In this document: piece by piece, positions 1-7,787 of the stretch
Numbering within the stretch: position 1 is the first letter of the stretch
Layout of the letters: every line of letters begins with the position of its first letter
Source: Paracoccaceae bacterium
Lineage (GTDB): Bacteria > Pseudomonadota > Alphaproteobacteria > Rhodobacterales > Rhodobacteraceae
NCBI GenBank assembly: GCA_024639125.1
Contig: JAHEJA010000014.1
Coordinates: 1-64,000, forward strand
Reading direction: 5' to 3'
Length of the DNA: 64,000 bases
Translations under genes and position numbers: made by a program
Notes under the pieces: generated by a model
The model's input: the letters and a program-made list of their open reading frames with translations, nothing else
Told to the model about the DNA's origin: nothing
Database searches by the model: none

Positions 1-521
1 GCTTCTTCTGTAACCACATCCGTTGCGTCAACGGCTTCTTCTGTCACGGCATCTGTTGCCTCTGCTGCGTCTTCGGCAACGTCTTGGGTCGTTGCTTCAA
101 TCGCGTCCACTGTTTCTTCGCTCGCTTCAGTCACCGCATCGGTTTCTTCGACAACAACATCCGCTGCTTCAGTTGTCGTCTCGATGGCAGTGTCTGCAGC
201 ATCCGTTACAGTTTCGCTCACGGCGTCAACTGCATCCGCCGCAGCATCTGTTGCTTGCTCGACAGCTGTTTCAACGGCCTCCACCGCAGTATCGCTCGCC
301 GCTTCTACAGTGGCGTCAGCGTCTTCAACAATTGTTTCAGTCGTATCAGCGACGGCATCGGCAGCATCCGTTACTGTTTCAGTGACGGCTTCAACGGCTG
401 TTTCAACATCAGTGGTTTCAACAACATCTGACACCGCATCAGACACTGACATTCCAGTGTAAACTTTGTAGCCGACAAAAAGTACGGCAATCGCAATAAC
501 TGCAAAGATTACATTTTTCAT
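1..521 (-). CDS. Acidic low-complexity membrane-anchored protein, partial
   Basis: The gene runs off the left edge, so its C-terminus is unseen; about 173 residues are readable. The start is an ATG at complement 521-519 with AAAGGA seven bases upstream. Residues 4-17 (VIFAVIAIAVLFVG) form one hydrophobic helix, followed by a single lysine at 19. From residue 25 the visible chain has no Lys, Arg, Pro, Leu or aromatic residue and is almost wholly A, V, T, D, E and S. Near-repeats such as TVTDAADAV, TVTDAADTA and ATDAAADAV recur. This looks like an N-terminally anchored or exported protein with a long, strongly negative, probably helical or disordered tail. No family is recognised. It is divergent from infC. 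The frame is open throughout and the opposite-strand frames are its mirror. Confidence 0.75.
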   Translation of the reverse strand, partial: MKNVIFAVIAIAVLFVGYKVYTGMSVSDAVSDVVETTDVETAVEAVTETVTDAADAVADTTETIVEDADATVEAASDTAVEAVETAVEQATDAAADAVDAVSETVTDAADTAIETTTEAADVVVEETDAVTEASEETVDAIEATTQDVAEDAAEATDAVTEEAVDATDVVTEE

Positions 522-711
522 TCTTGCATCCTTTAAAAATGAACCGAAGGACAGTTCGGCTCTTGCGATCCTTTCATCTGAATCAAATAGAACACACAAG
601 GGGGAAACTATCGGCGAAGTCCCCCCTGCAAGCGGATTCTTGCTTGAAGTTCCCAATTTTCATAGCTAATGTGACGCCAATCAATGTGGTAACCATACAA
701 GGAACAAAACC
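522..711. other. Divergent intergenic region, acidic-protein gene / infC
   Basis: This 190-base spacer holds the ribosome-binding site of the leftward gene, a small dyad CCGAA/TTCGG (544-548 / 555-559), a six-pair dyad GGGGGA/TCCCCC (600-605 / 620-625), a possible infC promoter and the infC ribosome-binding site. No stable open frame or RNA gene is apparent. Confidence 0.5.
644..672 (+). promoter_or_regulatory. Possible infC promoter
   Basis: TTGAAG (644-649) and TAATGT (667-672) are separated by 17 bases. Transcription would begin near 679, giving a leader of about 30 bases that still contains the infC ribosome-binding site. Both boxes match the sigma-70 consensus only partly, so this is a weak call. 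Confidence 0.3.
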
Positions 712-714
712 ATA
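699..714 (+). promoter_or_regulatory. Shine-Dalgarno and ATA start codon of infC
   Basis: AAGGA (699-703) is followed by an eight-base spacer and ATA at 712-714. The frame is open only back to the TAA at 667-669. Between that stop and 712 it contains no ATG, GTG or TTG. The codons after ATA read ARRPHNAPP, the usual N-terminus of Rhodobacterales IF3 just after its initiator. The sequence therefore points to ATA as the initiation codon. Confidence 0.8.
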
Positions 715-1257
715 GCTCGCAGACCTCATAACGCGCCACCTTCGCGCGACTCCGGCCCCCGTGTTAACGACCGGATCCGGTGCCCAGAAATTCGACTAAT
801 CGGTGCAGAAGGCGAAAACGTAGGATTAATCACACCTGAAAAAGCACTTGTCATGGCAGAAGAAGTCGGACTTGATTTGGTGGAAATTTCTCCGAATGCC
901 AACCCACCCGTTTGTAAAATCATGGACTTTGGCAAGTTCAAATACGAACAACAAAAGCGCGAATCTGAAGCTCGGAAAAAGCAAAAGATCATCGAGATCA
1001 AAGAGGTCAAGTTCCGTCCAGGGACGGATACTCATGACTACGAAGTCAAAATGCGCAGCGTGATTAAGTTTCTTGAAAACGGTGACAAGGTGAAAATTAC
1101 ACTTCGTTTCCGTGGTCGTGAAATGGCGCACCAAAACTTGGGTCGTGAATTGCTAGAACGTGTTTCACAGGATGTGAAAGACACTGGCAAAGTTGAAAAC
1201 ATGCCCAAAATGGAAGGTCGCCAAATGACCATGATGATTGGTCCTGTGACCAAGTAG
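712..1257 (+). CDS. infC: Translation initiation factor IF-3
   Basis: IF3 binds the 30S subunit, prevents premature 50S joining and checks the start codon-initiator tRNA match. The 181-residue product has the full two-domain form: N-terminal domain about 1-85 with [14 protein letters not shown] and [18 protein letters not shown], a lysine-rich linker ([14 protein letters not shown]), and a C-terminal domain with [17 protein letters not shown] and [12 protein letters not shown]. The first ATG (853) is residue 48 and would delete half of the N-terminal domain. The start is therefore placed at ATA 712, after a good ribosome-binding site. In E. coli infC starts at AUU, and IF3 represses its own translation by rejecting non-canonical starts; the same loop is inferred here. 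The gene stands alone and is closed by the terminator at 1292. Confidence 0.93.
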   Translation: MARRPHNAPPSRDSGPRVNDRIRCPEIRLIGAEGENVGLITPEKALVMAEEVGLDLVEISPNANPPVCKIMDFGKFKYEQQKRESEARKKQKIIEIKEVKFRPGTDTHDYEVKMRSVIKFLENGDKVKITLRFRGREMAHQNLGRELLERVSQDVKDTGKVENMPKMEGRQMTMMIGPVTK

Positions 1258-1291
1258 TCATCATCTTGTTAGATGTGCATAAAATGTGATT

Positions 1292-1325
1292 AAGCCGAAG
1301 ATGCCATTCTTCGGCTTTTTTGTTT
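1292..1325 (+). terminator. Intrinsic terminator after infC
   Basis: A perfect ten-pair stem, AAGCCGAAGA (1292-1301) with TCTTCGGCTT (1308-1317), loop TGCCAT, is followed by TTTTTTGTTT. It lies between infC and the convergent gene ending at 1324. In the reverse direction the tail is TTAATC, so it works best for infC. Confidence 0.9.
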
Positions 1326-2325
1326 AGGATCCTTTGCGTGAGCGGCGCGGCAAAGGGCGTGTCGGGATTTCTTTCAATAGCCCCCCAACCGACATATTCG
1401 CAAAATCCTGATCACTTAGCACGTGACCACAGGCCAAGCGTGACAAAACCCAATCCGCACCATTTAGCGCCGGCGACCGCGCACAACCGGGCAATCCAAT
1501 CACAGGACGCCCCGCAAGTTCGCCATGAAACAATAGATTTCCAGGATCCACAGGCATTCCAAATCGTAACAGGTTGCCTCCGGCTTGGGTCAAGGCCATT
1601 GGCGCCACATCATAGCAATCTGATGTCGCTGACCCCGTTAATATCAGCGTCATATCAGACGTGCGCGTCGCAATTGCCCGCGACAGGTCCTCAATCATGT
1701 GAGGCACTGTCACGACATTGGCCAGCGACATATCCAACGCTTCGAGCCGCGCACGGATGGCATCGACGCCTTTGTCTGGCGATACGCCAACAGCTTGGGT
1801 GACAATCAAATCCGCAGAGCGCATAACAGGCGTTGCAAGCCGAACAGAAGCACGGGCAATGTCACAAGCGCGGTCCAAATCCGATTGCGTCACAGCGTAG
1901 CTAATGATTTTCACAGTTCCAACCAACCCGCCGGATTGCATTTGCTGAAAGTCGGGCACGGTTGCAATTGTGATCATCGGATCAACAGCATTCATTGCGA
2001 TAAGCCGGTCTTTGTCCAAACGCACGATCCCTGCCCGTTCGGCAATCAAATTGACCCGTCCGGTAAACGCCACACTGCGTCGCAAATTTGCACGGCCCAG
2101 ATCAGGACAAATGGCGTGGGCCAATTGTTCCGCTGCCTGATCTTCGTGAACATCACCGGCTTCTAATGTGGCCACGGTCACGGTTTTTACATCTGCCGCC
2201 ACCAAATCATCTATGTGACTTTGATCCAAAAATACGCCCTTGCGCAACCGCTTGCCAGCGCAGTCGATGGAATGGGCAAGCACGCTTCCAATGGCATCAG
2301 CGACAGATATATCACCGAATTTCAT
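1324..2325 (-). CDS. Molybdopterin-binding (MoCF domain) protein
   Basis: 333 residues with a MoeA/MogA-like molybdopterin-binding fold in the C-terminal half: LILTGSATSDCYDVAPM at about 220, then GRPVIGLPGCARSPALNG and a conserved VGGLLKEIPTRP tail. Such proteins act in tailoring or inserting the molybdenum cofactor of xanthine-dehydrogenase/CO-dehydrogenase-type enzymes. In many relatives this domain is followed by a MocA/MobA-like nucleotidyltransferase; here the chain stops just after the tail, so that domain is absent. Its ATG overlaps the stop of the XdhC-like gene by four bases (ATGA), making it the last gene of the 5479-1324 operon. The exact reaction is not known. Confidence 0.8.
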   Translation of the reverse strand: MKFGDISVADAIGSVLAHSIDCAGKRLRKGVFLDQSHIDDLVAADVKTVTVATLEAGDVHEDQAAEQLAHAICPDLGRANLRRSVAFTGRVNLIAERAGIVRLDKDRLIAMNAVDPMITIATVPDFQQMQSGGLVGTVKIISYAVTQSDLDRACDIARASVRLATPVMRSADLIVTQAVGVSPDKGVDAIRARLEALDMSLANVVTVPHMIEDLSRAIATRTSDMTLILTGSATSDCYDVAPMALTQAGGNLLRFGMPVDPGNLLFHGELAGRPVIGLPGCARSPALNGADWVLSRLACGHVLSDQDFANMSVGGLLKEIPTRPLPRRSRKGS

Positions 2326-3299
2326 GAGGGGCGTCTTAGGGTTTGAAGAACTTGCGCCATAATCGACACCGCGATTTCAGAAGGTGTCGCCGCGCCGATA
2401 TTCAATCCAATCGGTCCATGGATACGGTCGATATCTGCATCCATAAATCCAAGCTCTTTCATGCGCTCGACACGTTTGGCATGTGTGCGCGAACTGCCCA
2501 ATGCGCCTATGTAAAATGGGTCGGATTTCAGCGCATAAATCAATGCTGGATCATCCAGTTTCGGATCATGTGTCAACAGAACCAATGCGGTGCGCGCATC
2601 CACCCCAAGCTGTTCCAATGCCTCATCTGGCCAGTCTTCTAAAATGGTTTCGCCCGGAAAGCGTTCATCCGATCCAAAGCTGGCACGCGGATCAATAATG
2701 ACCGGATCAAATCCAGCGATCCGCGCCATCGGCACCAAAGCTTGGGCAATGTGCACAGCCCCCACCACCACCATGCGCAATGGCGGATTATGGATAGCAA
2801 CAAAGGTTTCACCGTCCGCTTCAAAACCAGATTTATCCATGCGAAACCGTTCTGCATGCCCCTCAATACTTAGGCTGCGCTCGGCGGTATTTACATTAAC
2901 CCAATAGGCAACCGAACGACGGGCGGCGCGATGATCAACCAAACGTTGCAACATATCTTGGCTCAAGGCTGTTCCCACGGGTTCCAATAGAATACGAATT
3001 GTACCGCCACAGGCCAAACCAACCGAAAATGCATCCTGATCGCTGACGCCATATTCCAAAAGCTTGTGCGTGCCAGCCTCTAATGCATCTATAGCTTCTA
3101 GAACAACGGCCCCTTCGACACAGCCCCCCGAAACGGATCCCTGCATTTCACCATCTTTGTTGATCACCAATTGCCCGCCAATGCGGCGCGGCGCGGATCC
3201 CCAAGTTTCCACAACAGTTGCCAAAACAGCACCTTTGCCAGCCAAATGCCAGTCTAGCGCAAGCTCTGGCATATTTTCAAAAACGGTCTCGGTCCGCAT
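2322..3299 (-). CDS. XdhC/CoxI family molybdoenzyme maturation protein
   Basis: 325 residues. The N-terminal XdhC_CoxI domain carries TVVETWGSAPRRIGGQL and GSVSGGCVEGAVV (about 53-65) with the conserved glycine-cysteine segment. The C-terminal XdhC Rossmann-like domain has VVVGAVHIAQALVP at about 177 and YIGALGSSRTHAKRV near 270. XdhC proteins bind molybdenum cofactor, promote its sulfuration and hand it to xanthine-dehydrogenase-type hydroxylases in the cytoplasm. AAAGGA lies upstream of the ATG at 3299. It sits between the CoxE-like and molybdopterin-binding genes. No hydroxylase large, medium or small subunit is in the window, so the client enzyme is unknown. Confidence 0.9.
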   Translation of the reverse strand: MRTETVFENMPELALDWHLAGKGAVLATVVETWGSAPRRIGGQLVINKDGEMQGSVSGGCVEGAVVLEAIDALEAGTHKLLEYGVSDQDAFSVGLACGGTIRILLEPVGTALSQDMLQRLVDHRAARRSVAYWVNVNTAERSLSIEGHAERFRMDKSGFEADGETFVAIHNPPLRMVVVGAVHIAQALVPMARIAGFDPVIIDPRASFGSDERFPGETILEDWPDEALEQLGVDARTALVLLTHDPKLDDPALIYALKSDPFYIGALGSSRTHAKRVERMKELGFMDADIDRIHGPIGLNIGAATPSEIAVSIMAQVLQTLRRPS

Positions 3300-3313
3300 T
3301 TCAATGGTATCCT

Positions 3314-4570
3314 TTAGCTGTTCATCATCTGCATCAAGCGTCTCTTTTCGCCCAGATCATCCCGATGAGATATGACCTCTGCGAGCTCTTGCAAAGAGGC
3401 AATCGAATGACTGGCACGGAAACTATGGACATGGGGCAACATTGCGCGAATTCCAGTTGCTTTGGGGGCAAATTCATCCCAGCGCAGCAGCGGGTTCAAC
3501 CAAATCAGGCGCTTTGATGACAATGCGATACGCTGGGTTTCTTTGCCAAGGTCATAGTCCCCACCGCGATCCAATCCATCCGTAATCAAAAGAACAACGG
3601 CCCCTTGCCCCATGACGCGTCGTGACCAATCGCGATTGAAATCATGCAGACAATTGCCGATCCTCGTGCCCCCTTCCCAGTCTTGGGCCTGCGCTCCGGC
3701 AGCGGCTAGGGCGGCATCAACGTCGCGGGTTTTCATATGTGGGGTGATATTGGTCAAACGTGTCCCAAAGGTAAAAGCATTCACTTTGGCCCAGCCTGCC
3801 CCTTGGTGATTGCTGACCGCGTGCAAGAAATGCAGCACCATGCGGCTATATTGGCTCATCGAGCCGGATATATCACACAAAACCACCAAATTGGGCCATC
3901 TTATGCGCGGCTCTTTCAGGCTAAGCACCCCAAAATCGCCCCCTTTTCGCAAAGACGCACGCAAAGTACGGGTGCGATCTATTTGCGATCCTATCAAAGC
4001 GGCTTTGGTCCGCCGAGACGCGATTGGTTTAACAGGCAAACGCAACCGCGCAATTAAGGCTTTGGCTTGCGCTATTTCAGCGCTGCTCATTTGTTCAAAA
4101 TCCAAAGTGCGCAAACGTTCTTCGCGCGACATCGTAAAGGACGCATCCACTTCGATCATGGTTTCGCCTTCGTCTTCTTCGCGTTCGGGGGCCTCCGGCT
4201 GCAAACCATCAAGCAAGGCTTCTGCCGCGCGCTTTTCTGCGGCGGCCGCTTTGCGTTCTTCTTGGACCCCACGAACCGCCGGCAACATCATCGACATCAT
4301 ATGTTCCAAAAACCGTGGATCACGCCAATAAAGGCGAAACACTTGGGAAAACGTGGCACGATGTTCGGGTCGGTTCACAAAGCATGCATGTAGCGCCCAA
4401 TAAAAATCGACTTTATCCGTGAAACCCGCCGCTTGGACCGCGCGCACAGCATCAATCACCCGCCCAGGTCCAACAGGAAGCCCAGCGCGACGCAAAGCAC
4501 GCGCGAAATGCATGATATTCTCAGCAAGTCGTGGATGCTCTGGCAACTCAAGGGGAATATGTTCCACCAT
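3314..4570 (-). CDS. coxE: CoxE-like von Willebrand factor A domain protein
   Basis: 418 residues. The C-terminal half is a VWA domain with the metal-site motif CDISGSMSQYS (DxSxS, about residue 230), then VVLLITDGLDRGGDYDLG. The N-terminal half is helical with an acidic linker (EREEDEGETMIEVD). In Oligotropha carboxidovorans CoxD and CoxE cooperate in assembling the [CuSMoO2] centre of CO dehydrogenase; related MoxR-VWA pairs chaperone other metalloenzymes. The adjacent MoxR ATPase supports the pairing. The start is ATG 4570, three bases after the MoxR stop. As coxL, coxM and coxS are not nearby, the target may be another molybdenum hydroxylase. Confidence 0.88.
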   Translation of the reverse strand: MVEHIPLELPEHPRLAENIMHFARALRRAGLPVGPGRVIDAVRAVQAAGFTDKVDFYWALHACFVNRPEHRATFSQVFRLYWRDPRFLEHMMSMMLPAVRGVQEERKAAAAEKRAAEALLDGLQPEAPEREEDEGETMIEVDASFTMSREERLRTLDFEQMSSAEIAQAKALIARLRLPVKPIASRRTKAALIGSQIDRTRTLRASLRKGGDFGVLSLKEPRIRWPNLVVLCDISGSMSQYSRMVLHFLHAVSNHQGAGWAKVNAFTFGTRLTNITPHMKTRDVDAALAAAGAQAQDWEGGTRIGNCLHDFNRDWSRRVMGQGAVVLLITDGLDRGGDYDLGKETQRIALSSKRLIWLNPLLRWDEFAPKATGIRAMLPHVHSFRASHSIASLQELAEVISHRDDLGEKRRLMQMMNS

Positions 4571-4573
4571 GAT

Positions 4574-5479
4574 TTATGCCTGTTCCAGCGTTTCCTTGGC
4601 TTCGTCCAAAATACGTTTGGCTTCGGAGCCTTGGATTTTCGCAATATCATCTTGGTATTTTAGAATTGCCCCAAGCGTGTCCGATATGACTTCGGGACTA
4701 AGTTCGATCACATCCAGAGCCAGCAAACATTTTGCCCAGTCAATGGTTTCAGCCACACCCGGCTTTTTGAACAGATCTTCGGTGCGTAGTTGCTGAACAA
4801 AGGCCACAACGTTGCGGCTAAGGTCTTGGGCGACATCGGGCGCACGTGCATTCAAAATATCCAATTCACGATCGAATTTTGGATAATCCACCCAATGATA
4901 TAAACAACGCCGCTTTAACGCATCATGGACTTCGCGCGTACGATTAGACGTTAATATCACGATTGGCGGCTCTTCGGCCTTGATTGTGCCGATTTCCGGT
5001 ATCGTCACTTGGAAATCGGACAATGCCTCAAGCAAGAATGCCTCGAAAGGTTCATCAGTGCGGTCCAATTCATCAATTAACAAAATCGGCGCCCCCCCTT
5101 CATGAGGTTGCATTGCATCTAACAAAGGACGTTTGATCAGGTATTTGTCGCTAAACAAATCCTCTTGCAAGGCGCTTGCGTCTTTCCCACCGCTCGCTTC
5201 GGCGGTTCGGATAGCAATCATTTGTGCGGTGAAATTCCATTCATAGACAGCAGATGACGCATCCAGGCCTTCGTAACATTGCAACCGAATAAGCCGTTTT
5301 CCCATTGCTGCTGCCATGGCTTTGGCAATTTCGGTTTTCCCGACACCTGCTTCGCCTTCTAAGAAAAGCGGCCGCCCCAACTTGAGCGAAAGAAAAACAA
5401 CTGTTGCAAGGTCGCGCCCGCAAATATACCCCTGTGCGCCCAGCGCAGATTGTACGTCATCAATGGATGCAAATATCAC
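4574..5479 (-). CDS. coxD: CoxD-like MoxR family AAA+ ATPase
   Basis: An AAA+ ATPase of about 301 residues in the MoxR/CoxD class. It has Walker A GEAGVGKTE, Walker B ILLIDELDR, sensor ILTSNRTREVHDALKRRC and the CoxD-typical LGAQGYICGRDLATVVFLSL N-terminus. It probably uses ATP hydrolysis with the CoxE partner downstream to remodel an apo-metalloenzyme. I place the start at GTG 5479 because GAGGGGG precedes it at good spacing and the family homology begins there; an in-frame ATG at 5530 would add 17 unconserved residues. It is the first gene of a tightly packed four-gene minus-strand operon. Its 5' region is shared with the divergent glycosyltransferase gene. Confidence 0.88.
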   Translation of the reverse strand: MIFASIDDVQSALGAQGYICGRDLATVVFLSLKLGRPLFLEGEAGVGKTEIAKAMAAAMGKRLIRLQCYEGLDASSAVYEWNFTAQMIAIRTAEASGGKDASALQEDLFSDKYLIKRPLLDAMQPHEGGAPILLIDELDRTDEPFEAFLLEALSDFQVTIPEIGTIKAEEPPIVILTSNRTREVHDALKRRCLYHWVDYPKFDRELDILNARAPDVAQDLSRNVVAFVQQLRTEDLFKKPGVAETIDWAKCLLALDVIELSPEVISDTLGAILKYQDDIAKIQGSEAKRILDEAKETLEQA

Positions 5480-5672
5480 GTGGTTTCCCCCTCTTTGGTA
5501 CATAGCTGCATTCCATTCCCGTCGGGTCAACCCTTTCTAAAGTAGGAGATGCGAATAAATCCGTCATGGGCGTTGCAAAATCACCGCGCTTTTTGACAAT
5601 TAACATTTTCATGCCCACACTTTGGTCCTAGACAGACTACAAAGATTTACAGCCAAAGACGGAGCCGTCCCT

Positions 5673-6719
5673 ATGCCCAGCGCAGTTGCCCTTTTGACAC
5701 AAAAGAACGAAGGCGCCTTTCTATTGGAATGGTTCGCCCACCATATCGCAACAGGGTTTGACAATGTATTGGTCTATTCGAATGATTGTGAAGATGGCAG
5801 CGATGCGATGCTCGACCGGCTCCAAGAGCTGGGATACTGTACCCATGAACGAAACGACGGTCCCTATGATGATCGTGGTATCCAATTCACGGCCTTAAAG
5901 CTTGCCGAAAAGCACCCATTGATCCAAAATGCTGATTGGATTTTGTCGATGGATATTGATGAATTCGTCAATGTTAAGGTTGGCGATCATACATTGGATG
6001 ACCTTTGGGCCGCATTACCCGAGGCGACTGCGATTACGTTGACTTGGCGGCTGTTTGGTAACAATGGCGTTTATGACATCCAGGATCGTCCGATACGTGA
6101 ACAGTTCACCAAAGCCGCCCCAAAAACATTGGCGTGGCCATGGCGCGCCTTTATGATTAAAACACTCTATAAAAATGATGGCACCTACCGCAAAGTCGGG
6201 GTGCATCGCCCGCGTAACCCGAACAAAGACAAACTGTCCTCTGCGCGCTGGTATGACGGGTCTGGCCGTCTATTGGGTGATACCTTTTTAACGAACCGCC
6301 TCTTTTCGGATTTTACACAAGACACATATGATTTGGTCCAGATGAACCATTATCCATTGGGGGCAATGCAGAATTTCATCATCAAGGTAGACCGGGGTCG
6401 TTCAGGTCATTCTTATCAGCCGCTTGGAATGGATTATTGGACCGAACGCAACTACAACACTGAACAAGACCTGAGCATTCTCTCCCTTGCTGAGAAAACA
6501 AACGCGATCTATCAAAACCTGTTGTCTGATCCGGTGTTGGCACGGCTTCACCATGCCTCCTTGGTCTGGCGACATGCGCAATTTGATCGGCTCATGCAAC
6601 AAGAACCCATGCGTGCCCTTTTGGGTCGTATGATGGTTACGCCGCAAACACAGCCAATTTCCCCGGAAAATGCGGCTGTTTTAGTGAAATATGCACAAAA
6701 CGCCCAAAATGATTCTTAA
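5673..6719 (+). CDS. Glycosyltransferase family 2-like protein
   Basis: 348 residues from ATG 5673, which follows GGAG at suitable spacing. An upstream TTG (5622) is in frame but has no ribosome-binding site. The N-terminus, ALLTQKNEGAFLLEWFAHH, is the usual opening of the Glyco_tranf_2_4 group. DWILSMDIDEFVNV supplies the DxD metal/sugar-nucleotide motif. The C-terminal half has MNHYPLGAMQNFIIK and RGRSGHSYQ. It probably transfers a sugar to a surface glycan, but donor and acceptor cannot be read from sequence. No signal peptide or membrane helix is seen. The gene is followed by an unknown gene that I recall accompanying such transferases in other roseobacters. A second member of the family lies at 32914. 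Confidence 0.78.
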   Translation: MPSAVALLTQKNEGAFLLEWFAHHIATGFDNVLVYSNDCEDGSDAMLDRLQELGYCTHERNDGPYDDRGIQFTALKLAEKHPLIQNADWILSMDIDEFVNVKVGDHTLDDLWAALPEATAITLTWRLFGNNGVYDIQDRPIREQFTKAAPKTLAWPWRAFMIKTLYKNDGTYRKVGVHRPRNPNKDKLSSARWYDGSGRLLGDTFLTNRLFSDFTQDTYDLVQMNHYPLGAMQNFIIKVDRGRSGHSYQPLGMDYWTERNYNTEQDLSILSLAEKTNAIYQNLLSDPVLARLHHASLVWRHAQFDRLMQQEPMRALLGRMMVTPQTQPISPENAAVLVKYAQNAQNDS

Positions 6720-6773
6720 CTTGAACAAATTTTAAACAAAGTTCGCCGTCATCCTAAATGCCAACGAAAAACT

Positions 6774-7745
6774 ATGGTTGACGCACTTATGACAACGCTA
6801 AATGATTTATTTTCATCTGTATTTGAAAAATCCGATTTCGACACTTGGTTAGAAGACGTCGGCGCATGCGACGATTGTTTCATTGAATATCTGGGATCAG
6901 ATCACGCAGCCATCGTCATTGAATCCGGAAAAACCCTATTTGTGGATTTTTCCAGTTTTGATGACTTGTTCAAAACAGAAAAAATGGGGCAACCTTTGGC
7001 ATGGGGGATCGCCCAAGAATTCGGTTGGTCAACCCTTTCGCTTGTATCGTCCAAGGATACATGGTTTCGCGATCCCTATGTTTATGCCTATTTCAACCGG
7101 CTCGTAGATGATGGCATTCTAGACGACTATGATCGTGTGATATTTTACGGATCCGAACAGGCAGGATATGCCGCAGCCGCCTATTCTGTGTGTTATCCAA
7201 ACGCAGAGGTGATCCTTATTTCACCCCAAGCAACCCAAGACCCGGATATTGCCATCTGGGATCGACGCCACCCACAGGCGCGGCGCCTAAACTTTCGCGC
7301 GCCCTACGGTTACGCGCCAACCATGGCCGAAGCCGCCGCTCGCATTACTGTCCTTTATGATCCCCTCTTGGACGAAGATGCCATGCATGCCGCCCTCTTT
7401 CCGCAGAAAACGACGCGCCATATCCGTGTACGGCATCATAAATCAGAAATCGAACGCATGCTCATCGAAACAGGGCTATTTAATGCAATGATCGAAACAG
7501 TGGTTAACAACGCGACAAGCACGCAACCATTGTTTGAATTACTCCGCGAACGGCACATGTACCTACCCTACCTTCGCGCGCTTTTGGTGAAATGCGACCA
7601 AGAAAAACGCTATACCCTCGCCAAAGCCATCTGCACTCATACACTCAAGCATTACAACGCGCCACGCTTTCGCAAATACCTTACGGTGATCGAAAATATG
7701 GAAGCAGAGCAGAAATCTGCGGGAAAAGACAACTCGGTCGCCTAA
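6774..7745 (+). CDS. Unknown roseobacter-type protein beside a glycosyltransferase
   Basis: 323 residues, no membrane helix. The middle reads VIFYGSEQAGYAAAAYS, then VILISPQATQDPDIAIWD, which looks like the strand-elbow-helix of an alpha/beta hydrolase. At the nucleophile position of G-x-S-x-G, however, the sequence gives G-S-E-Q-A, so no catalytic serine is in place. Related roseobacter proteins are, from memory, often labelled phosphoadenosine phosphosulfate reductase; no PAPS-reductase motif is visible and I do not adopt that name. The C-terminal 100 residues are helical. ATG 6774 and ATG 6789 are both possible starts; neither has a strong ribosome-binding site. It follows the glycosyltransferase by 54 bases and probably works with it. 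Function unknown. Confidence 0.7.
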   Translation: MVDALMTTLNDLFSSVFEKSDFDTWLEDVGACDDCFIEYLGSDHAAIVIESGKTLFVDFSSFDDLFKTEKMGQPLAWGIAQEFGWSTLSLVSSKDTWFRDPYVYAYFNRLVDDGILDDYDRVIFYGSEQAGYAAAAYSVCYPNAEVILISPQATQDPDIAIWDRRHPQARRLNFRAPYGYAPTMAEAAARITVLYDPLLDEDAMHAALFPQKTTRHIRVRHHKSEIERMLIETGLFNAMIETVVNNATSTQPLFELLRERHMYLPYLRALLVKCDQEKRYTLAKAICTHTLKHYNAPRFRKYLTVIENMEAEQKSAGKDNSVA

Positions 7746-7787
7746 ACCCCCTAGCCGAAACGCCCAAGATTGTGTAACGGCAGTGCC

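Noticed and set aside
23-462. Three plus-strand frames (23-385, 84-431, 184-462), one Ala/Ser/Thr/Val-rich
   Set aside because: They mirror the low-complexity minus-strand gene whose start, membrane helix and ribosome-binding site are visible; none has its own ribosome-binding site.
853-1257. infC starting at ATG 853
   Set aside because: This removes 47 residues of conserved IF3 N-terminal domain that are encoded in frame directly upstream.
6774-7745. Phosphoadenosine phosphosulfate reductase or alpha/beta hydrolase label
   Set aside because: No PAPS-reductase cysteine motif is present and the hydrolase nucleophile serine is missing; left as unknown.
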